Shown here: one piece after another, positions 1-9,614 of the stretch | How positions within the stretch are numbered: the stretch's first letter is position 1 | Layout of the letters: every line of letters begins with the position of its first letter | Origin: Lutimaribacter degradans | Lineage (GTDB): Bacteria; Pseudomonadota; Alphaproteobacteria; Rhodobacterales; Rhodobacteraceae | NCBI RefSeq assembly: GCF_023703375.1 | Contig: NZ_JAMQGO010000002.1 | Span: forward strand, 186,001-250,000 | Direction: 5' to 3' | DNA: 64,000 bases | Made by a program: the position numbers and the translations under genes | Notes under the pieces: generated by a model | The model's input: only the letters and a program-made list of their open reading frames with translations | The model's database searches: none | Told to the model about the DNA's origin: nothing

Positions 1-238
1 CCAAGCCCGGGATGCAGGGCAAGGGGATAGAGGCTTGCGAGACTCAGGGCAGAGGTATATCTGACATGGCATGACAGGGATTTTTGACATGGACGACCGC
101 GCGCGCCTGCCTTGGCGCTTTTTCGGCGCGACCCACACGGTTCTGGCGCGTCCATGACGCGGCGCGGGCGCACTACGCCCGCCTCAGACACCCATGCCCC
201 GCAAACAATCCAACCACTCTAGATCGGGAGAGGACCAA
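1..238. other. Region upstream of leuC, no convincing gene
   Basis: I see no supported gene here. A 22-codon open frame (89-157) follows a weak AGGGA motif. It has few leucine codons and no clear attenuator hairpins, so I do not call it a leu leader peptide. The promoter of leuC presumably lies here, but I could not fix its boxes. Confidence 0.4.
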
Positions 239-1645
239 ATGTCCCCCAAAACGCTTTACGACAAGATCTGGGATGCCCATGTCGTCCACGAAGACGCAGA
301 CGGCACCAGCCTTCTTTATATCGACCGTCACCTCGTGCACGAGGTGACCAGCCCGCAAGCCTTCGAAGGGTTGCGCATGGCGGGACGCCAGGTGCGCGCA
401 CCGGGCAAGACCATCGCGGTGCCCGACCATAACGTGCCCACCACGCCGGGCCGCGAAAACCCCGACCAGATGCCCGAGGACAGCCGCATACAGGTTGCCG
501 CGCTGGACAAGAACGCCCAGGATTTCGGGATTCACTACTATCCCGTCAGCGACGTGCGCCAGGGCATCGTTCACATCGTCGGCCCCGAACAGGGCTGGAC
601 CCTGCCGGGCATGACCGTAGTGTGCGGTGACAGCCACACCGCCACGCATGGCGCCTTTGGTGCGCTGGCGCATGGCATCGGCACATCCGAGGTCGAACAC
701 GTTCTGGCCACACAGACGCTGATCCAGAAGAAATCCAAGAACATGAAGGTCGAGATCACCGGCAAGCTGCGCCCCGGTGTCACCGCGAAGGACATAACCC
801 TGTCGGTGATCGGTGAAACCGGCACCGCGGGCGGCACCGGCTACGTGATCGAGTATTGCGGCGAGGCAATCCGCGACCTGTCGATGGAAGGCCGCATGAC
901 GGTGTGCAACATGGCGATCGAGGGCGGCGCCCGCGCCGGCCTGATTGCGCCAGATGAAAAGACCTTTGAATACGTTGAAGGCCGCCCGCACGCGCCCAAG
1001 GGCGCCCAGTGGGAAGCGGCGATGGAATGGTGGAAGACGCTGTATTCCGACGATGACGCGCATTGGGACAAGGTCGTGACGATCCGCGGCGAAGACATCG
1101 CGCCCGTCGTTACCTGGGGCACCAGCCCCGAGGACGTTCTGCCCATCACCGCCGAAGTGCCCGACCCTGCCAGTTTCGCGGGCGGCAAGGTCAGCGCGGC
1201 GCAGCGCGCGCTGGATTACATGGGGCTCAAGCCGGGGCAAAAACTCTCGGATATCGAGATCGACACGGTATTCATCGGCTCTTGCACCAATGGCCGGATC
1301 GAGGATCTGCGCGCCGCCGCCGCGGTCGTGAAAGGCAAGAAGATCAAGGAAGGCATGCGTGCCATGGTCGTGCCCGGTTCGGGCCTGGTACGCGCGCAGG
1401 CCGAAGAAGAGGGTCTGGCCGATATCTTCAAGGAGGCCGGGTTCGAATGGCGCATGGCGGGGTGTTCGATGTGCCTTGCGATGAACCCCGACCAGTTGAG
1501 CGAGGGCGAGCGCTGCGCCTCGACCTCGAACCGCAACTTCGAGGGGCGGCAGGGCTACAAGGGCCGCACGCACCTGATGAGCCCGGCCATGGCCGCCGCC
1601 GCCGCGGTGACCGGTCGGCTGACCGATGTGCGCGAACTGATGTAA
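239..1645 (+). CDS. leuC: 3-isopropylmalate dehydratase large subunit
   Basis: LeuC forms with LeuD the isopropylmalate isomerase that converts 2- to 3-isopropylmalate in leucine synthesis. The 468-residue product matches the usual length of about 466. The [4Fe-4S] ligands of the aconitase family are visible as [11 protein letters not shown] and, nearer the C-terminus, [13 protein letters not shown]. The start at 239 follows a GGAGAGGA ribosome site; an in-frame ATG at 194 would add 15 residues without such a site. leuD follows after 84 bp on the same strand, as expected for a leuCD operon. Confidence 0.97.
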   Translation: MSPKTLYDKIWDAHVVHEDADGTSLLYIDRHLVHEVTSPQAFEGLRMAGRQVRAPGKTIAVPDHNVPTTPGRENPDQMPEDSRIQVAALDKNAQDFGIHYYPVSDVRQGIVHIVGPEQGWTLPGMTVVCGDSHTATHGAFGALAHGIGTSEVEHVLATQTLIQKKSKNMKVEITGKLRPGVTAKDITLSVIGETGTAGGTGYVIEYCGEAIRDLSMEGRMTVCNMAIEGGARAGLIAPDEKTFEYVEGRPHAPKGAQWEAAMEWWKTLYSDDDAHWDKVVTIRGEDIAPVVTWGTSPEDVLPITAEVPDPASFAGGKVSAAQRALDYMGLKPGQKLSDIEIDTVFIGSCTNGRIEDLRAAAAVVKGKKIKEGMRAMVVPGSGLVRAQAEEEGLADIFKEAGFEWRMAGCSMCLAMNPDQLSEGERCASTSNRNFEGRQGYKGRTHLMSPAMAAAAAVTGRLTDVRELM

Positions 1646-1729
1646 CGGCACGCGCCCATCGGCCATTGCAGGCGTCGTCGCAACGACGGGCCGCAAGAGC
1701 TTGATGGGTGCTCCTTGAAGGACAAGACA

Positions 1730-2335
1730 ATGGAAAAATTCGAAAAAATCACCGGGATCGCGGCGCCCCTGCCGCTGGTCAACATCGACACCGACATGAT
1801 CATCCCCAAGCAATTCCTCAAGACGATCAAACGCTCGGGGCTTGGCGTGAACCTGTTCGACGAAATGCGCTATGACCGGCAGGGTAACGAGATTCCCGAT
1901 TTCGTGCTGAACCAGCCAGCCTATCGCGAGGCGGAAATCCTGGTGGCAGGCGAGAATTTCGGCTGCGGCTCGTCACGCGAACACGCGCCCTGGGCGCTCA
2001 AGGATTTCGGAATCAAATGCGTCATTGCGCCCAGCTTTGCCGACATCTTCTACAGCAATTGCTTCAAGAACGGCATCCTGCCGATCGTGTTGCCGCAAGA
2101 GGCGGTGGACGTGCTGATGAAGGACGCGGAAAAGGGGTCGAACGCGCGGATGGTCGTCGACCTCGAAGCACAGACCGTCACCAGTTCGGACGGCGAGGTG
2201 TTCAGCTTTGATGTCGACAGTTTCAAGAAACACTGCCTGCTCAACGGGCTCGACGATATCGGCCTGACCATGGAAAAGGCCGGTGCGATCGACACGTTCG
2301 AAGCCCAGGCCGCACAAGCCCGCCCCTGGGTCTGA
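1730..2335 (+). CDS. leuD: 3-isopropylmalate dehydratase small subunit
   Basis: LeuD is the swivel-domain partner of LeuC. The 201-residue product has the family length and the signature [17 protein letters not shown]. The ATG at 1730 is preceded by AAGGA ten bases upstream; the in-frame TTG at 1715 lies on that ribosome site and is less likely. A perfect hairpin follows 25 bp after the stop, ending the leuCD unit. Confidence 0.97.
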   Translation: MEKFEKITGIAAPLPLVNIDTDMIIPKQFLKTIKRSGLGVNLFDEMRYDRQGNEIPDFVLNQPAYREAEILVAGENFGCGSSREHAPWALKDFGIKCVIAPSFADIFYSNCFKNGILPIVLPQEAVDVLMKDAEKGSNARMVVDLEAQTVTSSDGEVFSFDVDSFKKHCLLNGLDDIGLTMEKAGAIDTFEAQAAQARPWV

Positions 2336-2359
2336 CGCGCTGGCTGTTTCGACATTGGC

Positions 2360-2390
2360 AACGCGCCCGGCCTTGAATACCGGGCGCGTT
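2360..2390 (+). terminator. Hairpin downstream of leuD
   Basis: AACGCGCCCGG and CCGGGCGCGTT form a perfect 11-bp stem with a 9-nt loop directly after leuD. There is no long T run, but the position and stability fit a transcription terminator. About 270 bp without a recognisable gene follow. Confidence 0.7.
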
Positions 2391-2667
2391 AACCAATTGG
2401 CCCTTGTGCGCCTTTAACTCTACCCCACAAGATATTGAGATTTCACGCGAGTTTACACAAAACCCGCGCAGAAATGATGCAATCCCGCACCAGTTTCTTC
2501 ATGAAAACGCCCGAAATATTGTGTCTGTATCAGGGGCGTCTTGAGGAATTGGGCGAAAGAAGGCAACAATTGGGCAAGAATGAGGCAACTCGCCGACACC
2601 GGCGGCATCAAGTTGGAAAAAGGGCGTGGCAATGCATCACGCCCGGCCAGGTTGAAGGGAACAGGCA

Positions 2668-3534
2668 GTGATCACCCAGCTGATCAACGCGCTTTCGCGC
2701 GCCATTATGGCGGCCGTGCTCGTGGCACTGCCCGCGCTTGTGCTGCCCAGCGCAAGCTTCGATGGCACGCAAATCGTCGTGTTGGTTGCCCTGGTTGTCG
2801 CGTTCCTGATCTTTCTGGAATACAGCAGCACCTATCCCAGCTTTGTCGAGTTCCGATATGCCCCGCCGATCAACCGGCTGCGTTTCGGGGCGCTTTTCAT
2901 TACCGTCACCGTCCTGTGTTCCGTCTGCACCGGCCCCGCGCCGGACAAGACGATCAGCGCCATTGCCGCCTCTCTTGCCGGGCTGACGGCAGACTGGCTG
3001 GATCTGTCATTTTCGCCCATCCGGTTGATGCAACTGGTCCTGCCGACGGATGCGCCGGGACATTTGCAATCCACATTGCGCGACGCGGCGGGTTTTGCCT
3101 ATTTCATGAGCCTGCTGACCATCGCGGTCTTTTTCTATCTGGTCCGGGTCAAGGGCTGGCCCGCGGGCAACGGCGCGTTCAACGTCTGGATCAACTTGCC
3201 CTTGTTCGACCCGACCGCCGGCCTTGACGTGGTGGCCCGGTTGCAACGGCACGCGTTGATTAACATTGTGTTAGGGTTTCTGCTGCCATTCTTGCTCCCG
3301 GCAGCTTCCAGGGCGTTCTCGGGGGTGATCGACCCGATGATGCTTGAAAACCCTCAAACACTGATCTGGGTCGTATCCTTATGGGCCATCCTGCCGGCAA
3401 GCCTGATGATCCGCGGCATGGCGATGAACCGGATCGCGCAAATGATCTTGCAAAAACGCCAGCGCACCTACGCCGCCGCGCAGGCGGCAAACGATGCCGA
3501 CGGAGCCGCATCGGACGCCTTGCAAACCGTCTGA
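2668..3534 (+). CDS. Conserved multi-pass membrane protein of unknown function
   Basis: The 288-residue product has about six hydrophobic segments (roughly residues 12-28, 36-52, 75-90, 150-168, 195-215, 235-252) and a basic cytoplasmic-looking tail rich in K, R and A. I do not recognise a named family, although proteins like this occur in roseobacters. The GTG start at 2668 has AAGGGA eight bases upstream. The following endonuclease-like gene begins within a few bases of its stop, so the two are probably co-transcribed. Confidence 0.75.
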   Translation: MITQLINALSRAIMAAVLVALPALVLPSASFDGTQIVVLVALVVAFLIFLEYSSTYPSFVEFRYAPPINRLRFGALFITVTVLCSVCTGPAPDKTISAIAASLAGLTADWLDLSFSPIRLMQLVLPTDAPGHLQSTLRDAAGFAYFMSLLTIAVFFYLVRVKGWPAGNGAFNVWINLPLFDPTAGLDVVARLQRHALINIVLGFLLPFLLPAASRAFSGVIDPMMLENPQTLIWVVSLWAILPASLMIRGMAMNRIAQMILQKRQRTYAAAQAANDADGAASDALQTV

Positions 3535-3539
3535 CCCTG

Positions 3540-4577
3540 GTGCTTTTGCTGACGGTCATGACCGCGGCCAAGGCCAGTTCCGATCCGTTACGCATCGTCA
3601 CCTACAACGCCGAGTTGACACGCGACGGCCCTGGCCTGTTGTTGCGCGATATCCGCAGCGGGCGCGACGCGCAGGTGAACGCGGTGATCGCGCTACTAAA
3701 ACATCTGCGCCCCGACATACTGGCCCTGCAGAACGTGGATCACGATGCCGGGTTTGCCACCGCGCGCGCCTTGCAAACGGCGTTGCGCAAAGCCGGTCTT
3801 CCACTGGTGCATCTTTTTGCCCCCGCGCCGAATACCGGGGTACCCACCGGCCTTGACATGAACGGCGATGGCCGACGCGGGCGCGCCGACGATGCGCAGG
3901 GCTTTGGCCTGTTCCGGGGCGAAGGCGGGATGCTTCTGCTGTCACGGTTTCCAGTGCAAACCGCGCGGGCGCAGGATTTCTCGGGGCTGTTGTGGCGCGA
4001 TTTGCCGGGCGCGCGGATGCCGCGTGTCGATGGCGCGCCTTTCCCCTCGGCCCAGGCCCAGGCGGTGCAGCGCCTGTCTTCGGTTGGGCATTGGGCAGTT
4101 CCGGTTCAGACACCGGGCGGGCCGCTTTGGGTGCTGGCATTCCACGCGACCCCGCCGGTTTTCGACGGGCCCGAAGATCGCAACGGGCTGCGCAACGCCG
4201 ACGAGATCCGGTTCTGGCATGTTTATCTGGATGGGGTACTGGGCCCGGCCCCGGCCCACCGATTTATCCTGTTGGGCGACGCCAACCTTGACCCTGCACG
4301 CAGCGAAGGGCGGCGCGCCGCGATACGGGCCTTGCTGGACGATCCAAGGCTGCGCGCCCTGGCCCCCGAAGGCGCACAAGGCACGGCAACCGTGGATTGG
4401 TCCGATATCGGGCTTGGCGCGATGCGGGTCAGCTATGTCCTGCCCTCGGCCGATCTGCGGGTTATCGACAGCGGCGTTTTCTGGCCTGCGCCCGACGACC
4501 CGATGGCACAAACCGCCGCCCGGGCCAGTCGGCACCGCGCCCTCTGGGCCGATATCCAGCTGCCGGGCACCAACTAA
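3540..4577 (+). CDS. Secreted endonuclease/exonuclease/phosphatase family protein
   Basis: The core matches the EEP fold (PF03372): an N-terminal RIVTYNAEL strand, a PDILALQNVDHD segment where the metal-binding Glu normally sits, and LLGDANLDP near the C-terminus. The usual QE of the second motif reads QN here. A short hydrophobic stretch (VLLLTVMTAAKA) before residue 15 suggests export. The substrate (phosphodiester, sphingolipid or nucleic acid) cannot be told. The start is uncertain: the GTG at 3540, just after the upstream stop, is chosen because of coupling. The 3' end overlaps the convergent epimerase gene by 4 bp. Confidence 0.8.
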   Translation: MLLLTVMTAAKASSDPLRIVTYNAELTRDGPGLLLRDIRSGRDAQVNAVIALLKHLRPDILALQNVDHDAGFATARALQTALRKAGLPLVHLFAPAPNTGVPTGLDMNGDGRRGRADDAQGFGLFRGEGGMLLLSRFPVQTARAQDFSGLLWRDLPGARMPRVDGAPFPSAQAQAVQRLSSVGHWAVPVQTPGGPLWVLAFHATPPVFDGPEDRNGLRNADEIRFWHVYLDGVLGPAPAHRFILLGDANLDPARSEGRRAAIRALLDDPRLRALAPEGAQGTATVDWSDIGLGAMRVSYVLPSADLRVIDSGVFWPAPDDPMAQTAARASRHRALWADIQLPGTN

Positions 4578-5437
4578 CGCAACGGCGCGATGGTCCGTGT
4601 CAGCGCCTCATCCAGCGGCGTGGCCTGAAACCCGGGCAGCACCTCTGCAAAGCGTGCCCCGTCCAGCCTATGCGGCAAGGACCAGAGATATCGCATTTCC
4701 AGCAGCCCGCCGATGAACGGCATGACCGGCCGCGCCATCCGCAAAAGCCCCCAGCGCACAGGCCGCACCTGCACTGGCTGCCCCGTGACCCGCGCAAGCG
4801 CATCGGCCATTTCATACCCTGTCAGCGTATAGCCGGGAAACGGTATGTCGGCGAATTGCGGAAGCTGCGCACGCGTCTCGGCGAGCGCCACAAAGGCCCG
4901 CGCCAGATCGGGCAGAAAGGCCCAGGCATGGGGCACGTCTCGCGCGCCGGGATAGCGCAAAATGCCACGACCGATACGCTTGGCCATGAGCGCGTCAAAC
5001 CAGTTGCCAGACGCTTCGGTATCGAGGAAATCACCCGCGCGCAGCACGATGGTGCGTACCCCTTCGGTGCGATAGGCGGCCTCCATCTCGATACGCAGCC
5101 GCCCCAGCGGGTTGGTCGCGCGGTGCGGCGTGTCCTGATCCCAGACCGGGCCCGAGTTCTGGCCAAACACGTATACATTGCCCGGCAACAGCACGGTGCA
5201 GTCATGCCGCAGCGCCGCACGGCGCACGGCCGCGTGCAACCCAGGCATTTCCGCCGCCCAGCGGTGATAGCGCGGGTTCCAACCCATCGCGATTACATCG
5301 GCGCCTTTCGCCACGCGGTCCAGATCATCGCGGCTGCGGTCAAAGCAGCGCACGCGCCATCCGGCCCTTGCAAAGGCATCGGCGATGTTGCGGCCAAAAC
5401 GGCCCGTGGCCCCCAAGACAAGAATCGTTCCCGTCAT
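4574..5437 (-). CDS. NAD(P)-binding epimerase/dehydratase-like protein
   Basis: The 287-residue product is an extended short-chain dehydrogenase. The N-terminus reads MTGTILVLGATGRFGRNIA, a GxxGxxG dinucleotide site. The usual YxxxK is not obvious; a YVFG motif near residue 95 sits where the catalytic Tyr may be. ATG 5437 has a strong AAGGAGA site. It is divergent from a LysR gene with only 97 bp between them, which suggests it is that regulator's target. Substrate unknown. Confidence 0.85.
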   Translation of the reverse strand: MTGTILVLGATGRFGRNIADAFARAGWRVRCFDRSRDDLDRVAKGADVIAMGWNPRYHRWAAEMPGLHAAVRRAALRHDCTVLLPGNVYVFGQNSGPVWDQDTPHRATNPLGRLRIEMEAAYRTEGVRTIVLRAGDFLDTEASGNWFDALMAKRIGRGILRYPGARDVPHAWAFLPDLARAFVALAETRAQLPQFADIPFPGYTLTGYEMADALARVTGQPVQVRPVRWGLLRMARPVMPFIGGLLEMRYLWSLPHRLDGARFAEVLPGFQATPLDEALTRTIAPLR

Positions 5438-5492
5438 GTTTCGGTCTCCTTCGTTGAAACTGTAAAAACAGGTTACGGCCAACCGTATACGT

Positions 5493-5530
5493 ATATGAAT
5501 TGACAATTTATGCCTATTTCATATTCATAT
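5493..5530. promoter_or_regulatory. Candidate LysR operator between divergent genes
   Basis: ATATGAAT (5493-5500) and ATTCATAT (5523-5530) form an exact 8-bp inverted repeat with a 22-bp spacer inside an unusually AT-rich stretch. It lies between the epimerase and the LysR gene and ends five bases before the LysR start, fitting an autoregulatory LysR site. A TTGACA at 5500-5505 could be a promoter element. Confidence 0.45.
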
Positions 5531-5534
5531 AAGC

Positions 5535-6431
5535 ATGGATAACCGCACAGACCTTGCCGATTGGACGCTGATCCGCGCCTTCCTGGCCGTGGCGGAAAGC
5601 GGCTCTTTGTCTGCGGCGGCGCAGCGTCTGGGCACCAGCCAGCCAACAGTGGGCCGGCAGATCAAGTCGCTTGAGGCGCAATTGGGAACCGTGCTGTTCA
5701 CCCGTCATGCCCGCGGCCTGGATCTCAGTGCGCAGGGGCAGGCACTGCTGCCCTCGGCCAAGGCAATGCAGGCCGCTGCCCAACGGCTGAGCCTGCAGGC
5801 CGCGGGCCAGGCCGAAACATTGCGCGGCACCGTGCGCATTACCGCCAGCCAGGTGGTTTCGCACTATCTTCTACCGCCTGTTCTGGCCGGAATCCGGCAA
5901 CAAGAGCCCGAGATAACAATCGACCTTGCCCCGACCGACAGCCCCGAGAACCTGCTGTTCCGCGAGGCGGATATCGCCGTGCGCATGTTTCGCTCCAGCC
6001 AACTGGATATCGTCACGCGGCAGCTTGGCGAACTGCCGGTGGTGATCTTTGCCAGCCGCGCCTATCTTGACCGGCGCGGCCGCCCCACGACGCCGGAGGC
6101 GCTTCTTGACCATGATCTTATCGGTTATGATCGGTCAGAGCTCATCATCAAGGGGATGCGCGCGGCGGGGTTTCCGGCCACCCGCGACTGGTTCACCCTG
6201 CGCTGCGACGACCAGGCGGCATGTATCGAACTTGCGCGCGCCGGGTGCGGCGTCGGTTTTGCCCAGCGTCATATCGTCGAACGCGACCCGACGCTTGAAA
6301 TCATCGACATCGGGCTGAACCTGCCTGCCCTGCCCGTCTGGCTGGCCGCACCGCAATCGACGCGGAAAACCCCGCGTATCGCCCGCATCTGGGATCTGCT
6401 GAGCCAGGGGTTGGCGCCCATGCTTTCTTGA
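5535..6431 (+). CDS. LysR-family transcriptional regulator
   Basis: The 298-residue protein has an N-terminal winged helix (about residues 7-65, with [32 protein letters not shown] split across its two helices) and a periplasmic-binding-like effector domain from about residue 95. Its length is typical. It probably controls the divergent epimerase gene. The effector is unknown. Confidence 0.93.
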   Translation: MDNRTDLADWTLIRAFLAVAESGSLSAAAQRLGTSQPTVGRQIKSLEAQLGTVLFTRHARGLDLSAQGQALLPSAKAMQAAAQRLSLQAAGQAETLRGTVRITASQVVSHYLLPPVLAGIRQQEPEITIDLAPTDSPENLLFREADIAVRMFRSSQLDIVTRQLGELPVVIFASRAYLDRRGRPTTPEALLDHDLIGYDRSELIIKGMRAAGFPATRDWFTLRCDDQAACIELARAGCGVGFAQRHIVERDPTLEIIDIGLNLPALPVWLAAPQSTRKTPRIARIWDLLSQGLAPMLS

Positions 6432-6492
6432 CCCTTCCCCCGCCGGGCGCTACGCCACGCAAAACGCTTTTGCAGACGAAGGACAGCAGAAC

Positions 6493-7599
6493 ATGACCAA
6501 CCCCTCGCTTCTTATCCTGCCCGGTGACGGGATCGGCCCCGAAGTCATGGCCGAGGTGCGCAAGATCATCGAATGGTTCGGCACCAAGCGCAACATGGCC
6601 TTCGACGTTAGCGAGGACCTTGTGGGCGGTGCCGCCTATGACAAGCACGGCACGCCGCTGCATGACGACACCATGGCAAAGGCGCAAGAGGTCGACGCCG
6701 TGCTGCTGGGCGCCGTGGGTGGCCCGAAATACGAAGCGCTGGATTTCAGCGTGAAGCCCGAGCGCGGGTTGCTGCGCCTGCGCAAGGAAATGGACTTGTT
6801 CGCCAACCTGCGCCCGGCGCAGTGTTTCGACGCGCTGGCCGATTTCTCGTCGCTGAAAAAGGACGTGGTCGCCGGGCTCGACATCATGATCGTGCGCGAG
6901 CTGACAAGCGGCATCTATTTCGGCGAGCCGCGCGGCATCATCAAGGAAGGCAATGAACGCGTGGGCATCAACACCCAGCGCTACACCGAGTCCGAAATCG
7001 CCCGCGTTGCGCGGTCGGCGTTCGAACTGGCCCGCAAGCGCGGTAACAAGGTCTGTTCTATGGAAAAGGCCAACGTGATGGAATCGGGCGTGCTGTGGCG
7101 CGATGTCGTGACCGAGGTGCACCAGGCCGAATACCCCGACGTGGAATTGAGCCACATGTATGCCGATGCGGGTGCGATGCAGCTGTGCCGCTGGCCCAAG
7201 CAGTTCGACGTTATCGTGACCGACAACCTGTTCGGCGACCTGCTGTCGGACGCGGCGGCGATGCTGACCGGCAGCCTTGGCATGTTGCCCTCGGCCAGCC
7301 TTGGCGCGCCGATGGCAAATGGCCGGCCCAAGGCGCTTTACGAACCCGTGCATGGCAGCGCGCCCGACATCGCGGGCCAGGGCAAGGCCAACCCGATCGC
7401 CTGTATCCTGAGCTTCGCGATGGCGCTGCGCTACAGCTTTGACCTGGGCGCCGAGGCCGACCGGCTGGAGGCTGCGGTCGAACAGGTTCTGGCCGATGGC
7501 AAGCGCACCGCCGACCTGCTGGGCGAAGAAGGCGTAACGCCTGTTTCGACCGGCGAGATGGGCGATGCGGTCGTGGCCGCGCTCGACGCCAGCATTTGA
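6493..7599 (+). CDS. leuB: 3-isopropylmalate dehydrogenase
   Basis: LeuB oxidatively decarboxylates 3-isopropylmalate to 2-oxoisocaproate with NAD. The 368-residue product has the family N-terminus ([10 protein letters not shown]), the substrate-binding [14 protein letters not shown] region, YADAGAMQL and [18 protein letters not shown] near the C-terminus. It lies about 4.2 kb downstream of leuD, separated by five unrelated genes, and is preceded by AAGGACAG. Confidence 0.97.
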   Translation: MTNPSLLILPGDGIGPEVMAEVRKIIEWFGTKRNMAFDVSEDLVGGAAYDKHGTPLHDDTMAKAQEVDAVLLGAVGGPKYEALDFSVKPERGLLRLRKEMDLFANLRPAQCFDALADFSSLKKDVVAGLDIMIVRELTSGIYFGEPRGIIKEGNERVGINTQRYTESEIARVARSAFELARKRGNKVCSMEKANVMESGVLWRDVVTEVHQAEYPDVELSHMYADAGAMQLCRWPKQFDVIVTDNLFGDLLSDAAAMLTGSLGMLPSASLGAPMANGRPKALYEPVHGSAPDIAGQGKANPIACILSFAMALRYSFDLGAEADRLEAAVEQVLADGKRTADLLGEEGVTPVSTGEMGDAVVAALDASI

Positions 7600-7606
7600 T
7601 CGGCAC

Positions 7607-9193
7607 TCAGCCCGCGTTGCCTTCGGGCGGCGCGGGCAACCCGGCGCGGGCCTGCTGCTGGTAGCTGGCCACCCGCGCGGCGTTGTGCAGCATCCGGTTC
7701 AACCAGCGCATGGCATCGGTGTGATCAAAAACATAAGCCAGCGAATATAGCCCCGCATGCTCTCCCAGCAACAGGGCGCGGCGATGCCGAGCTTGCCGCC
7801 GCGAGACAAGCGCGTGCAACCGCACAAGCCGCCGCGCCTCGCGGTCTGAAGGCCCGGCGGCCAGCCGGCGCAGGCTGGCCCCGACCGACAAGCTGGGCCG
7901 GCGCAAGATCGGATCATCGAGCAGCGCCTGTATGCGCCCGCTTTCGGACGCGCGCGCGCGCATCCGGCCCAGGTGATCCATTTGGTGCAAAAGGTTTGAA
8001 TAGACCTCTTCGGTCGGCTGCCGCCCCTCGGGCAATCGAATGTCCTGCATGAAGCGGCGCAAATCGTCGAGGGCCGTGTCGCAAGGCGACAGCGCGGCCA
8101 AGCCGCGATAATCCGGCGAGGGCGCAAGGGCTGCACCAAGAGCCGCCCAGAGCCGCGCCGCGATGGCATCCGCGGCCGTCTGCGCCGCAACCAGCGCCGC
8201 TTCGGCGTCGCGCAGCATCCGCGGATCCAAGGCAACCATCGGCCCACCGCCCGGGTCAGGCAACACCCGCGCGATCAGCGCGGCGAAACGTGGCGTGACC
8301 GGCACGAACAAGGCCACGCCCAGCAGGTTGAACCCGGTGTGAAACAGCAGCAGCACGGTCATCGGGTCGCGCGCGGCCCCCATACCTTCGATCCACCCCG
8401 CCCCGAACCAGACCAGCGGGAAAGCCAGGGCAAACGTGCCGATGTTGAACACCAGGTTGGCCAGCCCCGTTTGCCGCATCGCCGCCGACCCCCCGACCGA
8501 CGCCAGAAGCGCGGTAAAGGTGGTGCCGATGTTCATGCCCAGCACGATCGCCAGTGCCTGGATCAGCGCCAGCGACCCGCTGTCAAGCATCACCAGCGCC
8601 AGCGCCAGAGCCGCGCTGGACGACTGCATGAGCACCGTCACGACCAGCCCAAGCCCGGCAAGGGCCAGCAAGCCGCCAAGCGATGGCCCCGGAAGATGCG
8701 CGGGCGTCAGCCGGTCGGTCAGGCCGGCCGCGCCCGCCTGCATCACCGAAAGCGCCACCAGCAACAGGCACAGCCCCGCCGCCACCCGGGCCGTCCGCGC
8801 CACCGCGCCTCGCCCCAGAACCGCGCCAAGGCTGGCCGGAAACAGCGCCGCCAGAGCGATCACGTCAAGCTGCAGCTTGAACCCCAGGACTGATACCAGC
8901 CATCCCGTCGCCGTCGTGCCCAGGTTTGCACCAAAGACAACGCCAAGGGCCTGCGGCATGGTCATAAGCCCCGCACCGACGAAACCGACCACCATGACGG
9001 TGGTTGCGCTTGACGATTGGATCAGCGCGGTCGCACCGGCCCCGGTCAGCACGCCGCGCAGCGGTGTCGTGGTGAACCGGGCCAGAAGCGCACGCAACCG
9101 CCGCCCGGCCGCATCGCGCAAGGCCGCCGTCATTACCTCCATACCCAGGAGAAACATGCCCACGCCGCCCAGCAGTGACAGCAGATTATCCAT
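7607..9193 (-). CDS. Na/Pi-cotransporter family protein
   Basis: The 528-residue product has two Na/Pi-cotransporter repeats (PF02690), each marked by a QSSSA motif (QSSSATTVMVVGF near residue 60, QSSSAALALALVM near residue 190), in about nine membrane segments. A soluble helical C-terminal part (about 340-528) resembles the PhoU-like tail of YjbB-type proteins. Known relatives export or import phosphate. ATG 9193 is chosen because GGAGGTG lies six bases upstream. It is convergent with leuB. Confidence 0.88.
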   Translation of the reverse strand: MDNLLSLLGGVGMFLLGMEVMTAALRDAAGRRLRALLARFTTTPLRGVLTGAGATALIQSSSATTVMVVGFVGAGLMTMPQALGVVFGANLGTTATGWLVSVLGFKLQLDVIALAALFPASLGAVLGRGAVARTARVAAGLCLLLVALSVMQAGAAGLTDRLTPAHLPGPSLGGLLALAGLGLVVTVLMQSSSAALALALVMLDSGSLALIQALAIVLGMNIGTTFTALLASVGGSAAMRQTGLANLVFNIGTFALAFPLVWFGAGWIEGMGAARDPMTVLLLFHTGFNLLGVALFVPVTPRFAALIARVLPDPGGGPMVALDPRMLRDAEAALVAAQTAADAIAARLWAALGAALAPSPDYRGLAALSPCDTALDDLRRFMQDIRLPEGRQPTEEVYSNLLHQMDHLGRMRARASESGRIQALLDDPILRRPSLSVGASLRRLAAGPSDREARRLVRLHALVSRRQARHRRALLLGEHAGLYSLAYVFDHTDAMRWLNRMLHNAARVASYQQQARAGLPAPPEGNAG

Positions 9194-9315
9194 CGGCACC
9201 TCCATCGATCGATCCTGCCGCGCGGGACAGTCCCGCGCAAGCAGCGGGCATTTGTTTTTCCTGCGCCTTGGCTCTTGCAAATCGCGCGGGCCAAGGGTAA
9301 TTCACGCGCCACGGT

Positions 9316-9392
9316 CGGAGTGTAGCTCAGCCTGGTAGAGCACTGTCTTCGGGAGGCAGGGGTCGGAGGTTCGAATCCTCTCACTCCGACCA
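9316..9392 (+). tRNA. tRNA-Pro (anticodon CGG)
   Basis: The cloverleaf folds fully: acceptor CGGAGTG/CACTCCG, D arm GCTC/GAGC, anticodon stem CTGTC/GGCAG with loop TTCGGGA (anticodon CGG), T arm with GGTTCGAAT, and an encoded CCA. The 3' half, from the anticodon stem on, is the left copy of the integration repeat, so the intact gene was rebuilt by the element. Confidence 0.96.
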
Positions 9393-9395
9393 ATA
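9347..9395 (+). repeat. Left attachment repeat (attL)
   Basis: This 49-bp segment begins at CTTCGGGAGG in the tRNA anticodon arm and runs three bases past the CCA. It recurs at 19443-19491 with one T-to-C difference (9363 versus 19459). Confidence 0.93.
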
Positions 9396-9614
9396 ATTCC
9401 AGATACTTAGCCCCTAATGCCTTACCCCTCTTTCGGGGCAGGTCCGGATTTGATCCGGATTATTCCGCTTTTCGGGCGGGATTCTCTGAAGAACTGACCT
9501 TCAGAAACCAAAAGGCCGCTGACCGGGCTGGCACCCGCGTCAACGGCCAAATCGAAAAGTTTGCTCGGAATGGATACCAGATCGCGCCCGTGATCGCAAT
9601 CGCGGGAGGGGCCG
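9396..9614. other. Element left-end noncoding region, candidate oriT
   Basis: This 219-bp stretch has no gene. It holds small inverted repeats: CCCC-TCTTTC-GGGG near 9424-9437 and TCCGGA-TTTGA-TCCGGA at about 9451-9467. Noncoding DNA beside mobC/mobA is a plausible place for the transfer origin, but I cannot identify a nick site. Confidence 0.3.

Noticed and set aside
89..157. 22-codon frame as a leu leader peptide
   Set aside because: Only two or three leucine codons are present and no alternative hairpins were found.
173..1813. 546-codon open frame antisense to leuC
   Set aside because: It mirrors leuC and runs into leuD; the product is rich in H, R and G with no domain. This is a high-GC shadow.
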